Source: Desulfobacteraceae bacterium
GTDB taxonomy: Bacteria; Desulfobacterota; Desulfobacteria; Desulfobacterales; Desulfosarcinaceae
Reading direction: 5' to 3'
DNA: 57,694 nucleotides
NCBI GenBank assembly: GCA_013003715.1
Contig: JABDIN010000045.1
Span: 1 to 57,694 of the forward strand
The translations under genes and the position numbers were made by a program. The notes beneath the pieces are model-generated. The model had not been told where the DNA came from and did no database searches. It was given only the letters and a program-made list of their open reading frames with translations. Below are positions 1-9,073 of the stretch, in pieces (position 1 is the first letter of the stretch; every line of letters begins with the position of its first letter).

Positions 1-1
1 G

Positions 2-214
2 CAGTTTTTAATCGGAGCACCGTTTCTCGCCTTTTCACTGTTATACTCATATTACCTTCACAGAATGGAGAAGGCCAGGAATTTGTTGCCTCGAGCTAAG
101 GTGAAGGTAAATGTGACAGTGCCCTACCTTGTCATTTGTATGCGTAAGAGCGAAAGTGATGAATGCCCAGGTGGTTATGTCTATTTAGATGACGCTTTTC
201 AAGATCACCGATAA
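2..214 (+). CDS. C-terminal end of an unknown membrane protein (partial)
   Basis: An open frame enters from the left edge and ends at TAA 212-214. It encodes about 70 residues. The first 25 are strongly hydrophobic (LIGAPFLAFSLLYSYY) and look like a membrane segment. After that comes a basic stretch (RMEKARNLLPRAK) and a short tail with two cysteines. I do not recognise the family. The start lies outside the window, so neither length nor domain content can be judged. It could also be a chance open frame, because there is no start codon or ribosome site to test. Confidence 0.35.
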   Translation, partial: QFLIGAPFLAFSLLYSYYLHRMEKARNLLPRAKVKVNVTVPYLVICMRKSESDECPGGYVYLDDAFQDHR

Positions 215-276
215 CCTTAGCAAGCAGCCGGATTACGAAAGTAGTTGGTTAAACAATACATGAACGAGAAATTGAT

Positions 277-602
277 ATGCTCTCCACTGCGCCCGATGAA
301 GACTTTGAGTATTCTATAAAGTCAAGAAGGTTACCGAATGTGACGGGTACATTGAGATCCGGCAAATCTTCATACTACGGGAATATCAGAACAGCGGGAT
401 CAGGTCGATCATCCTGCGCAAGGTAATGCAGAAAGCAGGCAAGAACCACATCGTGACGAGATTTACCTTCCTGAGGGGCAATCGTGCATTAACAATGTAC
501 AAGCGAAATGGCTTTCGACTCGTGAGGCAGACCGGGACTCATAGTTATATAAAGAGAAGGCAAGGAAAATGCAGCCAACAATCACCGGAGCGCAACCAGT
601 GA
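277..602 (+). pseudogene. GNAT N-acetyltransferase, frameshifted remnant
   Basis: Two adjacent frames together give a short GNAT-type acetyltransferase. The first runs from ATG 277 (MLSTAPDEDFEYSIK). The second, from about 321, reads VKKVTECDGYIEIRQIF and continues with the acetyl-CoA binding region (REYQNSGIRSIILRKVM) and the family's C-terminal pattern (NRALTMYKRNGF, then HSYIKR). A single-base shift near 310-321 separates them. The second frame has no start of its own because a TGA lies just upstream at 306-308. GNAT enzymes move acetyl groups from acetyl-CoA to amines; the substrate cannot be guessed. The gene is either decayed or carries a sequencing error. Confidence 0.6.
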
Positions 603-683
603 AAAGCAGCATTTCGATTGGCTTCCCCTTTCGCGTTAGGTGAGATGTTCTGCTTACAATAAAAAAGGCAAAGAAAAATCATT

Positions 684-1559
684 ATGAATGTAGATCTGAT
701 ATACTTTTCCGGAACAGGCAACTCGTATAAAACTATAGAAACGTGTAAAGAAATGTTTCTTCAGAACGGTTGTAAAACTACGCTTTCTTCTGTAACAGAT
801 AAGCCTATTATCAGAAAACAGTCCGATTTAATTGGATTTTGTTTTCCTGTTTATGCGTTTGGAATACCACGTATATGTAGGAAGTATCTATTAAATTTGC
901 CAAAATTTAAGCGTCCAATAAATTCGTTCATATTAATTACAGCTGGCGACTCAGACGAATCAGGTTTTTCTATTAAAGAAAGCGCGAAAATTTTAAAAAA
1001 GAAGGGACTTACTGTGATTTATAGTGACGTTATTCAAATGCCTATAAATTGGACAGTATCAATGAACCCGCCATCAAAAAAAGAGGCGCTATCGATAATT
1101 GATAGGGGCGTTAAAAAAGCAAAGGAAATAGCACTCGACATTCTTAATGGTATACCTCATCATCATGTTTTTAACTATCCACCCAAGTGCAGTAAAATTG
1201 GGTTTTATAGAGACTATTATTTGTTCAAATGGTTAGGCGTCAGTAGTCTGTGGAGAAATTTTAGAATAGATAATACATGCGATTCTTGCGGATTATGTGA
1301 AAAATTATGTCCAACTGAAAGTATCCAAATTGTACATGAAAAACCTAAATGGGCGAATACCTGTGAACAATGCATGCGTTGTGTTAATTATTGTCCGAAA
1401 CAAGCAATTTTTCAAAAAGGAGAAGGCAGCATAAAAGGTAAAAACATTTATTACGAACCTACTTTTAAACCATTAAAAGTAAAGACAGAAAAGCATGTCA
1501 AAGCTAATGCAACCGGCAATGAGAGTCGCGTGGTCCACCGGCGTCATTCTACTTGTTGA
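684..1559 (+). CDS. EFR1-family protein: flavodoxin-like domain plus 2[4Fe-4S] ferredoxin
   Basis: The 291-residue product begins with a flavodoxin-type FMN-binding start (IYFSGTGNSYKT, residues about 6-17). It ends with two ferredoxin cluster motifs, CDSCGLCEKLCP (about 200) and CEQCMRCVNYCP (about 227). This order is that of the EFR1-family ferredoxins, thought to pass electrons between FMN and iron-sulfur centres in anaerobes. It is cytosolic, with no signal peptide or membrane segment. The partner is unknown, since neighbours are unrelated and the gene stands alone. Base composition is clearly more AT-rich than the core genes, which suggests acquisition by transfer. No strong ribosome site is visible before the ATG. 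Confidence 0.8.
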   Translation: MNVDLIYFSGTGNSYKTIETCKEMFLQNGCKTTLSSVTDKPIIRKQSDLIGFCFPVYAFGIPRICRKYLLNLPKFKRPINSFILITAGDSDESGFSIKESAKILKKKGLTVIYSDVIQMPINWTVSMNPPSKKEALSIIDRGVKKAKEIALDILNGIPHHHVFNYPPKCSKIGFYRDYYLFKWLGVSSLWRNFRIDNTCDSCGLCEKLCPTESIQIVHEKPKWANTCEQCMRCVNYCPKQAIFQKGEGSIKGKNIYYEPTFKPLKVKTEKHVKANATGNESRVVHRRHSTC

Positions 1560-2110
1560 AACAAAAATATCCTATTTTGTTTGAAGTGACAAATCAGGAA
1601 AAACATCTCAAAAAGGAGTAAAATGGTTTTTTTAAAGATGAATACTCTCCTTCGATACCGATAAAGCTCCTATTGTCACTAAGTGTCTTGGCGAGCACTC
1701 TCACTGCTGCGGCATTAACGGCCGATTAATCAGACTAGTTAGTAAAAATGAGAAGCCTTCATGAACTTAAAATGACCAAGTTTTTATCCTTTTATTAGTA
1801 AATCAACGCCCCTCCAATAATGTAATTCCAATTTCAGTGACTTTGTGTCTAAGTATGTGATCTTAAATGAATCGAGGCTATTCAATGGTTCGAAAGATAA
1901 TACTGACGTATGACAAAACGTGGAGGCAATAAAATGCCGCTTGGCAGGCTATAGGAACTGCAATGTGACGACAATGCCAAGTGAATTTATTGTACACTTT
2001 CTTGCAGTGGAAGAAGGGCTCAAGGCATCATCAGAAATTATGTGTCTGTGGCTGGCCAATCAATCCCTGTACAAGAAGGAACATAAGGGAAAGGGAAAAA
2101 TAGGGTTGCC
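1560..2110. other. 550-bp AT-rich intergenic stretch without a convincing gene
   Basis: No coding sequence can be supported here. A good ribosome site (TGGAGGC, 1921-1927) precedes ATG 1934, but that frame stops after six codons. A 64-codon frame read from GTG 1920 has no recognisable content. This may be the remains of a lost gene. Confidence 0.4.
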
Positions 2111-2548
2111 CTAAAACCACTCCGCAATTTTTTCAATTGATTCCTCAATTTTCGAAGCATGTATGGGGTCCGCCCCATTGGATGGTGAATACTGCTTTGT
2201 GGAATCAATTCCTTCAAAAAATGCATGAAGATTTTGACGGGACAAGTCGGAATCCTCTCCAACAGTAACGCCACGGGTATCCTTTACATAGGATATAAAG
2301 CATCCTTGCAAAAGGATATCAATTAAACCGGTTAAAAATGTTTTCAGATCATTGATCCCTGAAAAGTAAAGATCCTCTTTTGTTTCCCGGTTCTCCAAAT
2401 CATCTTCTTCATCTTCATCATCCAGATAATCTTCATTGATCTCAACCGACTGTTCAATGGTCACTTGTAGCGTTTCAAGTTGCAGGGTTATTTCGATATG
2501 TTTCTCAAATTCATGATCATAATCCGATAGTTGCCATTGTTTTTTCAT
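2111..2548 (-). CDS. Hypothetical acidic protein
   Basis: A 145-residue soluble protein with a strongly acidic central run (residues about 38-58: YLDDEDEEDDLENRE) and no cysteine motif, membrane segment or signal peptide. The ATG has a clear ribosome site (AAGGAGC, 6-8 bases upstream). I do not recognise the family. It sits next to a leucine-rich-repeat gene and another orphan on the same strand, all AT-rich. Small acidic orphans in such places are often immunity proteins of polymorphic toxins, but no toxin is present here and that reading is only inference. Confidence 0.6.
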   Translation of the reverse strand: MKKQWQLSDYDHEFEKHIEITLQLETLQVTIEQSVEINEDYLDDEDEEDDLENRETKEDLYFSGINDLKTFLTGLIDILLQGCFISYVKDTRGVTVGEDSDLSRQNLHAFFEGIDSTKQYSPSNGADPIHASKIEESIEKIAEWF

Positions 2549-2723
2549 TCATTTGCTCCTTGGGGTTCGCGCAATAAAAAGTATGGGAACCTCAACGCCT
2601 GTCAACGGTAAAAAAGTTTGCGAAAAATCTGTAGTATCAAACTATAAATGGGGTTTCGCAGCACGCTTGACCAGGAAACCTGCGCCACAAAATTTATAGT
2701 AATTTTTTCCGCAAGGCCTTGTC

Positions 2724-3746
2724 TCATTCCTGGTTGTCGGGTACAGAAAAAGTGAATCTGATTTTTTCAGGTAAATACGATCTTATCTCCGCCTCACTTT
2801 GTTCAAATGGATTTTTTTCCGCTGACAAAATTTTCAAGTTTTTTAATTTTTGAATCTCGGTGGGAATGCTTTTCAGTTGACATCCATCAACATTTAAAGA
2901 CACAAGTTTCGATAGATTTCCAATATCAGGAATGGTTCCAATTTTATTATGTCCGAGAGATAAACGTTCCAACTCATATAGTTTGAACAATCCTCCAGGA
3001 ATGGTTGAAATTTTATTGATAAAAAGGCTGATATCTGTCAATTTCGTAAGCTTTTTAATGTCTTCAGGTAATCTTTGAATATTATTACGCTCCAAATTTA
3101 ATTCTTCTAAATTTCCCAAGTCAAAGAGTTCAGCGGGAAGAGACTTGATTTTGTTCCCACCTAATCCAAGCCTGGTCAGTTCTTTCAAAGAAGATATCTC
3201 CTTAGGGATATCTTTGATTTTACAGCCGCTAATATCTAACTTTTTGAGTCCGGACATTTGGGTCAGCGCAAGAGGGAAATTTTTAAAATTATTCCGATCA
3301 AAAATCAACTGTGAGCACTTAAGCGCTGACATCTCCTGGGGTAATTCAGTCAGTTCATTAAAGCTGAAATCAATGGAATCGACATGACGAAGATATTTGA
3401 TTTCTGACGGAATATTTTTTATCCCTCTATTTACTTCAGCAAGCTTGATTTTTTTTAAACTTTTCACCGTTGCCAAAGTCTGAAGCGCTTCTGTTAAATC
3501 GAACTTTGAATATGTTAAATCAATTTCAGTGAGTTTTTTTAAGTTTCCGATACAAGATGGGAATTTCCTGAGTTTTAATTGAACGAGAGCAATCTTTTTT
3601 ACATTCTCGAAAACATCAAGGGAATTAAAATCCACTTTAGCTTCCTTTAGATCCTCTTGATCTGCGAATCTCAAATCAAATTTCAATGACGTTATTTTTA
3701 GCGGGTTCTTTAAAGATTCTTGATAATTTGAAATTTTACATTCCAT
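2724..3746 (-). CDS. Leucine-rich-repeat protein
   Basis: A protein of 340 residues made almost wholly of bacterial-type leucine-rich repeats of about 23 residues (for example LTRLGLGGNKIKSLPAELFDL and LKKLDISGCKIKDIPKEISSL). At least nine repeats run from about residue 90 to 320, followed by a short cap. The repeat type (LxxLxLxxNxIxxLPxxI) forms a curved binding surface, so a protein-protein interaction role is likely. It has no signal peptide, kinase, GTPase or E3-ligase domain. The ATG at 3746 is chosen because AAGGAAAAGGA lies just before it; a TTG 14 codons upstream has no ribosome site. The partner is unknown. Confidence 0.8.
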   Translation of the reverse strand: MECKISNYQESLKNPLKITSLKFDLRFADQEDLKEAKVDFNSLDVFENVKKIALVQLKLRKFPSCIGNLKKLTEIDLTYSKFDLTEALQTLATVKSLKKIKLAEVNRGIKNIPSEIKYLRHVDSIDFSFNELTELPQEMSALKCSQLIFDRNNFKNFPLALTQMSGLKKLDISGCKIKDIPKEISSLKELTRLGLGGNKIKSLPAELFDLGNLEELNLERNNIQRLPEDIKKLTKLTDISLFINKISTIPGGLFKLYELERLSLGHNKIGTIPDIGNLSKLVSLNVDGCQLKSIPTEIQKLKNLKILSAEKNPFEQSEAEIRSYLPEKIRFTFSVPDNQE

Positions 3747-3843
3747 GTCCTTTTCCTTTTCCGTAGATGTTGTGATTACCAACCCCAAATATCCCCTTCA
3801 TACTCACATTACGGCGCGCCTGCAGACACCATATGCAACGATG

Positions 3844-4581
3844 TCAATGATTCCAGAACTGTTTAAACGCCTCCGTTTCGATCACAGTATAACCCCGTAA
3901 GAATTGCCATATTTTGGTTCGACAACCCCATCTGGCCCGTGCTTGAAGTGCGGGGATCCGATCGTTGGGAACGACAAATAATTGGGTCGGGTCTTGGGTG
4001 TCTGATCTTATACCTCTTCGGATTTTTGTGAGCAGATCGTTCGTTAAAAGTGGTTCAAAGCTTCCGTCATGATTCCCGAATGCCCCGGCGGCTGTCAGTG
4101 CTTTGGCAACGACGTTGAGTGCCGCATAATACTCACCCTCCAGGTTTTGCGCGAACAACCGTCGAAAGGTCCGCTCATGCACATCCACCCAGGCATTGAT
4201 GCAGTTTTCCCGGCCACGGCCGACAAGGAGGTAGATAGTACCGGTTTCCGGCCGGCTAAATTCAACGGCGCCTCCGGACCACGCATTTAAGGGGTTCAAA
4301 ACCTCTGAAATCGTCCCCATACCATCGATCCCTTCTTCGTCCGACTCGTCGAATACGCCACGATATTCATCAAAATCGACTCTGACCACTGCACTGCTCC
4401 GGATAAATCCGGTGCCGGAAAGACCACGCTCAATACTTTCCAGGACGTTGCCTATCCGACATTCCGGCCCGGTGAATACCATCGTAAAATCCATTGACAT
4501 CAGGATAAATACCTCAAAAATCGTTTCCTGGAATAATCGATCGCCCGTTATTGAATAAAGCCCTCTCAGCCACATCTTCAC
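3844..4581 (-). CDS. Hypothetical protein
   Basis: A protein of up to 245 residues that I do not recognise. It has no signal peptide, membrane helix or familiar catalytic motif. Notable segments are an acidic stretch (EYRGVFDESDEEGIDG, about 75-90) and a conserved-looking C-terminal half (YYAALNVVAKAL, then FLRGYTVIETEAFKQFW). The GTG at 4581 gives the longest product; an ATG at 4500 (MSMDFTMVF) is an alternative start with GAGG about 11 bases upstream. It follows the LRR gene's orientation with about 100 bases between them. It could be an orphan immunity or phage-related protein; function cannot be assigned. Confidence 0.55.
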   Translation of the reverse strand: MKMWLRGLYSITGDRLFQETIFEVFILMSMDFTMVFTGPECRIGNVLESIERGLSGTGFIRSSAVVRVDFDEYRGVFDESDEEGIDGMGTISEVLNPLNAWSGGAVEFSRPETGTIYLLVGRGRENCINAWVDVHERTFRRLFAQNLEGEYYAALNVVAKALTAAGAFGNHDGSFEPLLTNDLLTKIRRGIRSDTQDPTQLFVVPNDRIPALQARARWGCRTKIWQFLRGYTVIETEAFKQFWNH

Positions 4582-4964
4582 CGTAAATCAAATGTTCCCT
4601 CTTTCGTAACAAGATGTTTGCCAGAGGGCACTGGCATCCATTCCAAGGCGACATTTTTATGAATGCTTAATACAACAACACGGGATACAAATAGGATACA
4701 CCAAGAAAAAAAAGTTTGATGCCTTTGCCGACGATTTGACATGGATTTCAAAAAAAGGAAAAACCCAGATCAATTTTTCAGAATGTTCACAATAATCTTC
4801 ACCCGAAATATAAAAGTCTCGGTCGACAACAGAGGAAATTGTATTATTCATGGGAAATCCCGATAATTGTGTAATTTGACATCCGGAGGGCGCTGTGACT
4901 ACAATGCGATTAAGCATTTTTTCAAACAGTTACGGTATTTCAGGATTTTTTTATAGGAGGCACA

Positions 4965-5144
4965 ATGATATCTTGTTGCAGATGCGGCAAGAAGATTTCT
5001 GAAGACGATATCTATATCTATGAGGGCAATCGTATGTGCGATGACTGTGCAATGAAGGCAGGTCTGTTTCCTCTTGGGCATACAGGGGCACGCCGAGATA
5101 AGATTTCGGAGCGCGGAAGACGTCTTACTATTCAGAAGCCATAG
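4965..5144 (+). CDS. Small zinc-ribbon-like protein (59 aa)
   Basis: A short gene with a strong ribosome site (TAGGAGG, 5 bases before ATG). The product has two CxxC pairs at residues 4/7 and 25/28 (SCCRCGKK ... RMCDDCAMK), the spacing of a single zinc-binding ribbon or LIM-like knuckle. A basic tail follows (GARRDKISERGRR). Such proteins are usually small zinc-binding adaptors or nucleic-acid binding factors; no specific role can be named. It is read toward the 155-residue orphan that begins 68 bases after its stop, so the two may be cotranscribed. Confidence 0.65.
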   Translation: MISCCRCGKKISEDDIYIYEGNRMCDDCAMKAGLFPLGHTGARRDKISERGRRLTIQKP

Positions 5145-5212
5145 GCCTTGCGAAAAAATATCTACAGATTCCCGGGCCGGTTCGTAATACGTTAGGCAGA
5201 CAATGGAGACTT

Positions 5213-5680
5213 ATGCATATATTTAAACCTTATGAAGCACGCACATTGCAATACATAGATCAAGTTAACTCAGAAGGGTGGCGCATAAAAGTGTATGGGA
5301 TTTCCGCAAAATCACTACCCCTGCCGGATGAACTTGTGTCAGGAGGAACAAATCTCGTTATATCACATTTACCTAAGCCCGCTTTGACCGGGCACAGGTA
5401 TGGCGTAGGGTTTTTAATTATCCATCAGGGAACAATGCGGAATTGGTTTCTACTGGATTGGTGGGAGAACGAAGACATTCTGCATCACCTGTTGTTTTCC
5501 TCTCCTTTGGAAAATCCAGGTTCAATAAAAGCGGAACCGGATATATCCTTAATCGCGTGTGTTCACGAAATAAGAGTCATAAATTTCGAAAGTGAAGCCT
5601 GGATAAAAACAGTACTATGCGATAATTCCGAATCAAGTTTTGAACGATATCTAAAATTACGCTTAAATTGTCGTGATTAA
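5213..5680 (+). CDS. Conserved hypothetical protein
   Basis: A 155-residue soluble protein with a ribosome site (GGAG, 5 bases before ATG). The sequence pattern EGWRIKVYGIS, then GVGFLIIHQG and FLLDWWENEDILHH resembles a family of unannotated proteobacterial proteins that I know only by appearance; I can give no function. It has no signal peptide, membrane segment or catalytic motif. It follows the small zinc-ribbon gene on the same strand. Codon use is closer to AT-rich accessory genes than to the core clusters. Confidence 0.6.
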   Translation: MHIFKPYEARTLQYIDQVNSEGWRIKVYGISAKSLPLPDELVSGGTNLVISHLPKPALTGHRYGVGFLIIHQGTMRNWFLLDWWENEDILHHLLFSSPLENPGSIKAEPDISLIACVHEIRVINFESEAWIKTVLCDNSESSFERYLKLRLNCRD

Positions 5681-5936
5681 GGATACTCAGAAGAGCACAG
5701 GGAAAAAGCTGTTCTACCGGTTTTTTGATCCGGAGGATGCGACATTCCCATCCATGACGGCGCCTTTTTCCCGCATTCCAGATGCAATGATGTCTTTCGG
5801 TTTTCAAAGTTACTGAACGGACACACGCATTGCACTGCCGGAGATATTAAAGGATAATCGCCTTTTCAGGTTTTCGAATGCGGTTACCCGAGTTCACCCG
5901 TAGGTGTGGATTGGGATGCTGTGTAATTGTGTTATC

Positions 5937-7985
5937 TCAAACATTGAATTTTCCCATCATTTGATTGAGTTGTTCAGCCAGGGTGGATAAATCATGGGCG
6001 CTGGTGCTGACCTGTGCACTGCCGGTGGCCATCTCACGGACTGCTTGATGGACTTCCTCCATATCCCGGGTGATGCTATCTGATGCCGTATTGCTTTCGG
6101 CCACATTTTTATTGACCTCCTCAATGCCCTGGGCGGCATGGCCGATATTCGAAGCGATTTCCCTGGCGGCGGCGGATTGCTCTTCCATGGCGGCGGCTAC
6201 CGCTGTGACGATTTCACTGAGATCAAGAATCACAGCAGAGACCTGATCTATTCTGCCGACGGTGTCGCCGGTTTTTTCTTGGATATTAGTGATTTGTATA
6301 CCGATGTCTTTGGTCGCATCGGCGGTTTGTTTGGCCAGGTCTTTGATTTCATTGGCCACAACCGCGAAGCCTTTTCCGGCGTCACCGGCCCGGGCGGCTT
6401 CTATGGTGGCATTAAGAGCGAGTAAATTCGTTTGCTCGGATATTTCCGCAATGGCTTCGGTCACCTTGCCAATCTGCTCCACGGCTTTTCCCAGTTCATT
6501 GATCTGAGTTGAGGTCATTTTTGTCTGGTCCACGGCTTCACCGGCGATTTTGCGGCCGTTTTCCGTGTTGCCGGCGATTTCACTGATGGTGGAGGTCATC
6601 TGTTCTGTTGCGGTGGCCACAATCTGCATGTTGCTGGAGGTCTGTTCGGATGCCGAGGCAATGGCTTGCCGGTTGACGTTCATCTCTTCAGCAGCGGTCA
6701 GCACAACCTGGGCTTTACCGGAGCTCTGCTCTGAACCGACAGCCATCTGCTGTGCGATGGCGGACAGTTCGGTGGAGGAGGAGGTCAGGGTTTCCACACC
6801 GCCCGTAATGTTTTCGAACATCTCCCGCAGATTGGCCGACATCCGGTTCAGTGAATCCGCCAGTACACCTGTTTCATCGGATTGCTCCACGGTGATGGTT
6901 TGGGTCAAATCTCCCTGGGCAACCGCTTGAGCCAAGTTCAGACCTTTCCGCAGAGGGCTGATGATGCCGTTGGCAATTGTAAACGATAGAATCATACCGG
7001 CAATGATCGCGACACCCCCGAACAATACCACGCCATTTCGGGTTTTTACAGCGGCGTTCAACATCTGCTGGTCGGTCATGATATGCTGCTTGGCTTCAGT
7101 TCGGATGAGGTGCAGCAACTCCTGGATCTGACCCAAGGATGGCAAGGTCTCAGTTGCATAAATGGTATTGGCCATCCGCATGCCCTTCAGATCCTGTTCA
7201 GACCGCTCATATAGATATTCCAATTGTTCGACGGTTTCCGCCAGGAGCGGCAGTGTCGTCTGCTCAAACTGGGCAAATGCCTGATGTGGTGATTCAACCA
7301 GTGTGTTTTGCAGTAATTTTGCCGAGGCATGCAACGCTTCGTGTTTTGCAATCATGGACTGCCATGCTGACTTAAACTCTTTGTCACCCCCGTTGTATGC
7401 ATTCCGGGCTTCATCCGATTGAAGCCATTTTCCCAACGCGCAGAGCATGGGATCGGTTTGAACGTTCAATTGATCCTTTTCCGATAGGAAGGTGTCTCTG
7501 ATTTTGGCCGCCCAGTTCAGGTGATCGATGATCCGTTGGGAAAGGATGGCCGGTAGATGTGTATCCGCCTGTTTGAAATGCTTACCGATGGCGATAGCCG
7601 ATTCGTGAAGATGCCGGTGTGGAACTTCGATCTCTTTCAATAATGGTGACAGACTCGTGACCAGTGCTTCGGCCCGCGAGCGCTCTTCACCATACAACCA
7701 TTTGCCGAAACCGCATTTGTGATCATCGGTTTCAACACTGAGGTTTGTTACATTCTTGTCGGTAAGCAAGGCATTGACCTGATTTACCCAATTTAAGTGG
7801 TCCACCTCTTTATCGGCCAGCATGCCGCTTAATTGGTTCCCGGAAATCACCTGCCCGGCGTTATGGACGATGTCGCTGATGCCGGTGATCGACCACCCGG
7901 CCACCACCAGCAGGAGAAACAGGACCATCCCGAATCCGAGGGCGAATTTCATGCGCAGGTTCAAGTTTTTCCATTGTTGTATCAT
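5937..7985 (-). CDS. Methyl-accepting chemotaxis protein with two CZB zinc-binding modules
   Basis: A chemoreceptor of 682 residues. Order: membrane helix (about 13-33), sensor region (34-315), second membrane helix (about 317-340), HAMP linker (to about 395), and a signalling coiled coil with the conserved hairpin tip ([18 protein letters not shown]). The sensor region holds two CZB-like modules. Module 1 has H63 (DHLNW), C91 (CGFGKW) and H123/H127. Module 2 has H155 (DHLNW), C182 (CALGKW) and H215/H219. CZB domains bind zinc and respond to zinc or to cysteine-oxidising agents such as hypochlorous acid. They are usually cytoplasmic, whereas here they lie between the two membrane helices. A TGGAG ribosome site precedes the ATG. 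No che genes are nearby. Confidence 0.93.
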   Translation of the reverse strand: MIQQWKNLNLRMKFALGFGMVLFLLLVVAGWSITGISDIVHNAGQVISGNQLSGMLADKEVDHLNWVNQVNALLTDKNVTNLSVETDDHKCGFGKWLYGEERSRAEALVTSLSPLLKEIEVPHRHLHESAIAIGKHFKQADTHLPAILSQRIIDHLNWAAKIRDTFLSEKDQLNVQTDPMLCALGKWLQSDEARNAYNGGDKEFKSAWQSMIAKHEALHASAKLLQNTLVESPHQAFAQFEQTTLPLLAETVEQLEYLYERSEQDLKGMRMANTIYATETLPSLGQIQELLHLIRTEAKQHIMTDQQMLNAAVKTRNGVVLFGGVAIIAGMILSFTIANGIISPLRKGLNLAQAVAQGDLTQTITVEQSDETGVLADSLNRMSANLREMFENITGGVETLTSSSTELSAIAQQMAVGSEQSSGKAQVVLTAAEEMNVNRQAIASASEQTSSNMQIVATATEQMTSTISEIAGNTENGRKIAGEAVDQTKMTSTQINELGKAVEQIGKVTEAIAEISEQTNLLALNATIEAARAGDAGKGFAVVANEIKDLAKQTADATKDIGIQITNIQEKTGDTVGRIDQVSAVILDLSEIVTAVAAAMEEQSAAAREIASNIGHAAQGIEEVNKNVAESNTASDSITRDMEEVHQAVREMATGSAQVSTSAHDLSTLAEQLNQMMGKFNV

Positions 7986-8248
7986 GATATAACTCCACGA
8001 AATTTTATAATATTGTTAATACAGTCATTGTTCTTTAGGTTATCGGCGAATTGTTATGAAAACTTTAACCAGGCGATGATGTTCCAGATGTGGATGCATG
8101 CCGTATTGGCCTTCCGGGTATGGATCAACTTGCTCAGAACGGCGACGATGCTGTCGATTCGTCACCAGCGCCTCACTTCTTCACTTTTCTAATCATGGGC
8201 AGAGGTGGCTTTATCTCTCAAGGGGGCTGGGCCCTAAACGGTAACGTT

Positions 8249-8611
8249 TTAATTAGAAAAGGAAAGCACCCGCATCGAATGGCGGTCTATGCACAGACGA
8301 GCACATCCTATGGTTGCAGTGACGATTTCAGGATCCGCTGAAATTGAACAAGAAGATAGATCCTTTATATACTCGCATTTCAGGACCACATCATCAGGAA
8401 CTTCTACATATATCAACTGCACAGTATCGTCGTCGCCAAGTGAAAACTCGACAGGGTGATATATGATAAAACGTCCGACATGTCCGACAGCATCAGGTTC
8501 ACCCCATCGTTCACTAATAGTCTGAATGTGATCACCGATACGTACACCCATGATTTTTCCATCAATAGCCTCTGAAAGCAGTTTGTCCAATGTACTATTT
8601 TTATCTTTCAT
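8249..8611 (-). CDS. Hypothetical small protein, possibly immunity-type
   Basis: A 120-residue soluble protein. Its first half (GVRIGDHIQTISERWGEPD, then IIYHPVEFSL and VQLIYVE) follows a pattern I associate with small proteins found as immunity partners in polymorphic toxin loci: a helix with xxxLGEP, a strand ending in Y-x-x-x-E-F, then a strand that closes the sheet. This likeness is from memory and is weak. No toxin gene is adjacent. The start is supported only by GGAG about 13 bases upstream and AGGA close to the ATG. Confidence 0.5.
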   Translation of the reverse strand: MKDKNSTLDKLLSEAIDGKIMGVRIGDHIQTISERWGEPDAVGHVGRFIIYHPVEFSLGDDDTVQLIYVEVPDDVVLKCEYIKDLSSCSISADPEIVTATIGCARLCIDRHSMRVLSFSN

Positions 8612-9073
8612 AATCCTGTTATGCTCCGCGCCTGGTTGTTTATTGAATGTCTATCGTCACTTGCAGGACGATGCTATACGACGAACCTGACGGCCGACTT
8701 CCCTGATTCTTTTTTAACATCGAAAACCTTGAGTCGAAGAATCCTGCCATCGTGACCCTCGCCTGGAAACATTGGGGAAGTGATTTATATGGAGGAATGC
8801 TGTCGTTATATATTCACTTTATGATCAAATCGGTCCATACAAATGGACAGCATACCGCCATTTGTAATGTGAGCTTTGTCATTTGACAATGCCTGTTTTC
8901 ATCGGACACGGTTCCAACCGTATCATTTTTACGTGCGGTCGCCCTGCCGCCCCAGGCATGCATGCGTGACTCGGTAAATGATTTGTGCTACTGGTGGACA
9001 GATCGCATGATTTCGCCGATACATAAGCCGGTTGCACGACGCTGTGAGCCGGCATCCATAATACAGGAAGAAC
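8612..9073. other. 460-bp intergenic stretch
   Basis: No gene can be supported. The stretch contains one copy of a dispersed intergenic repeat (8841-8890, listed separately). The part just before the Nudix gene has an AGGA (9065-9068) upstream of ATG 9074. Confidence 0.4.
8841..8890 (+). repeat. Dispersed intergenic repeat, copy 1
   Basis: This copy starts AAATGGACAGCATACCGCC and continues with CATTTG, GAGCTTTG and ATTTGACA blocks. The same order of blocks occurs inverted at 18341-18390, and in looser form at 41833-41880 and 44849-44900 (inverted). The first 25 bases form an imperfect palindrome (AAATGG ... CCATTT). All copies are intergenic. Confidence 0.6.

Noticed and set aside
1920-2114. 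64-codon frame from GTG 1920
   Set aside because: No recognisable domain. The ribosome site in the region points to ATG 1934 in another frame, which stops after six codons. The 3' end also overlaps the acidic orphan gene.
4657-5081. Two minus-strand frames of 86 and 60 codons
   Set aside because: They are antisense to, or next to, the zinc-ribbon gene, have no ribosome site, and read as low-complexity or cysteine-rich noise.
5820-5870. Hairpin AAAGG ... CCTTT as terminator
   Set aside because: The stem is only five pairs and is not followed by a clean T run in either direction.
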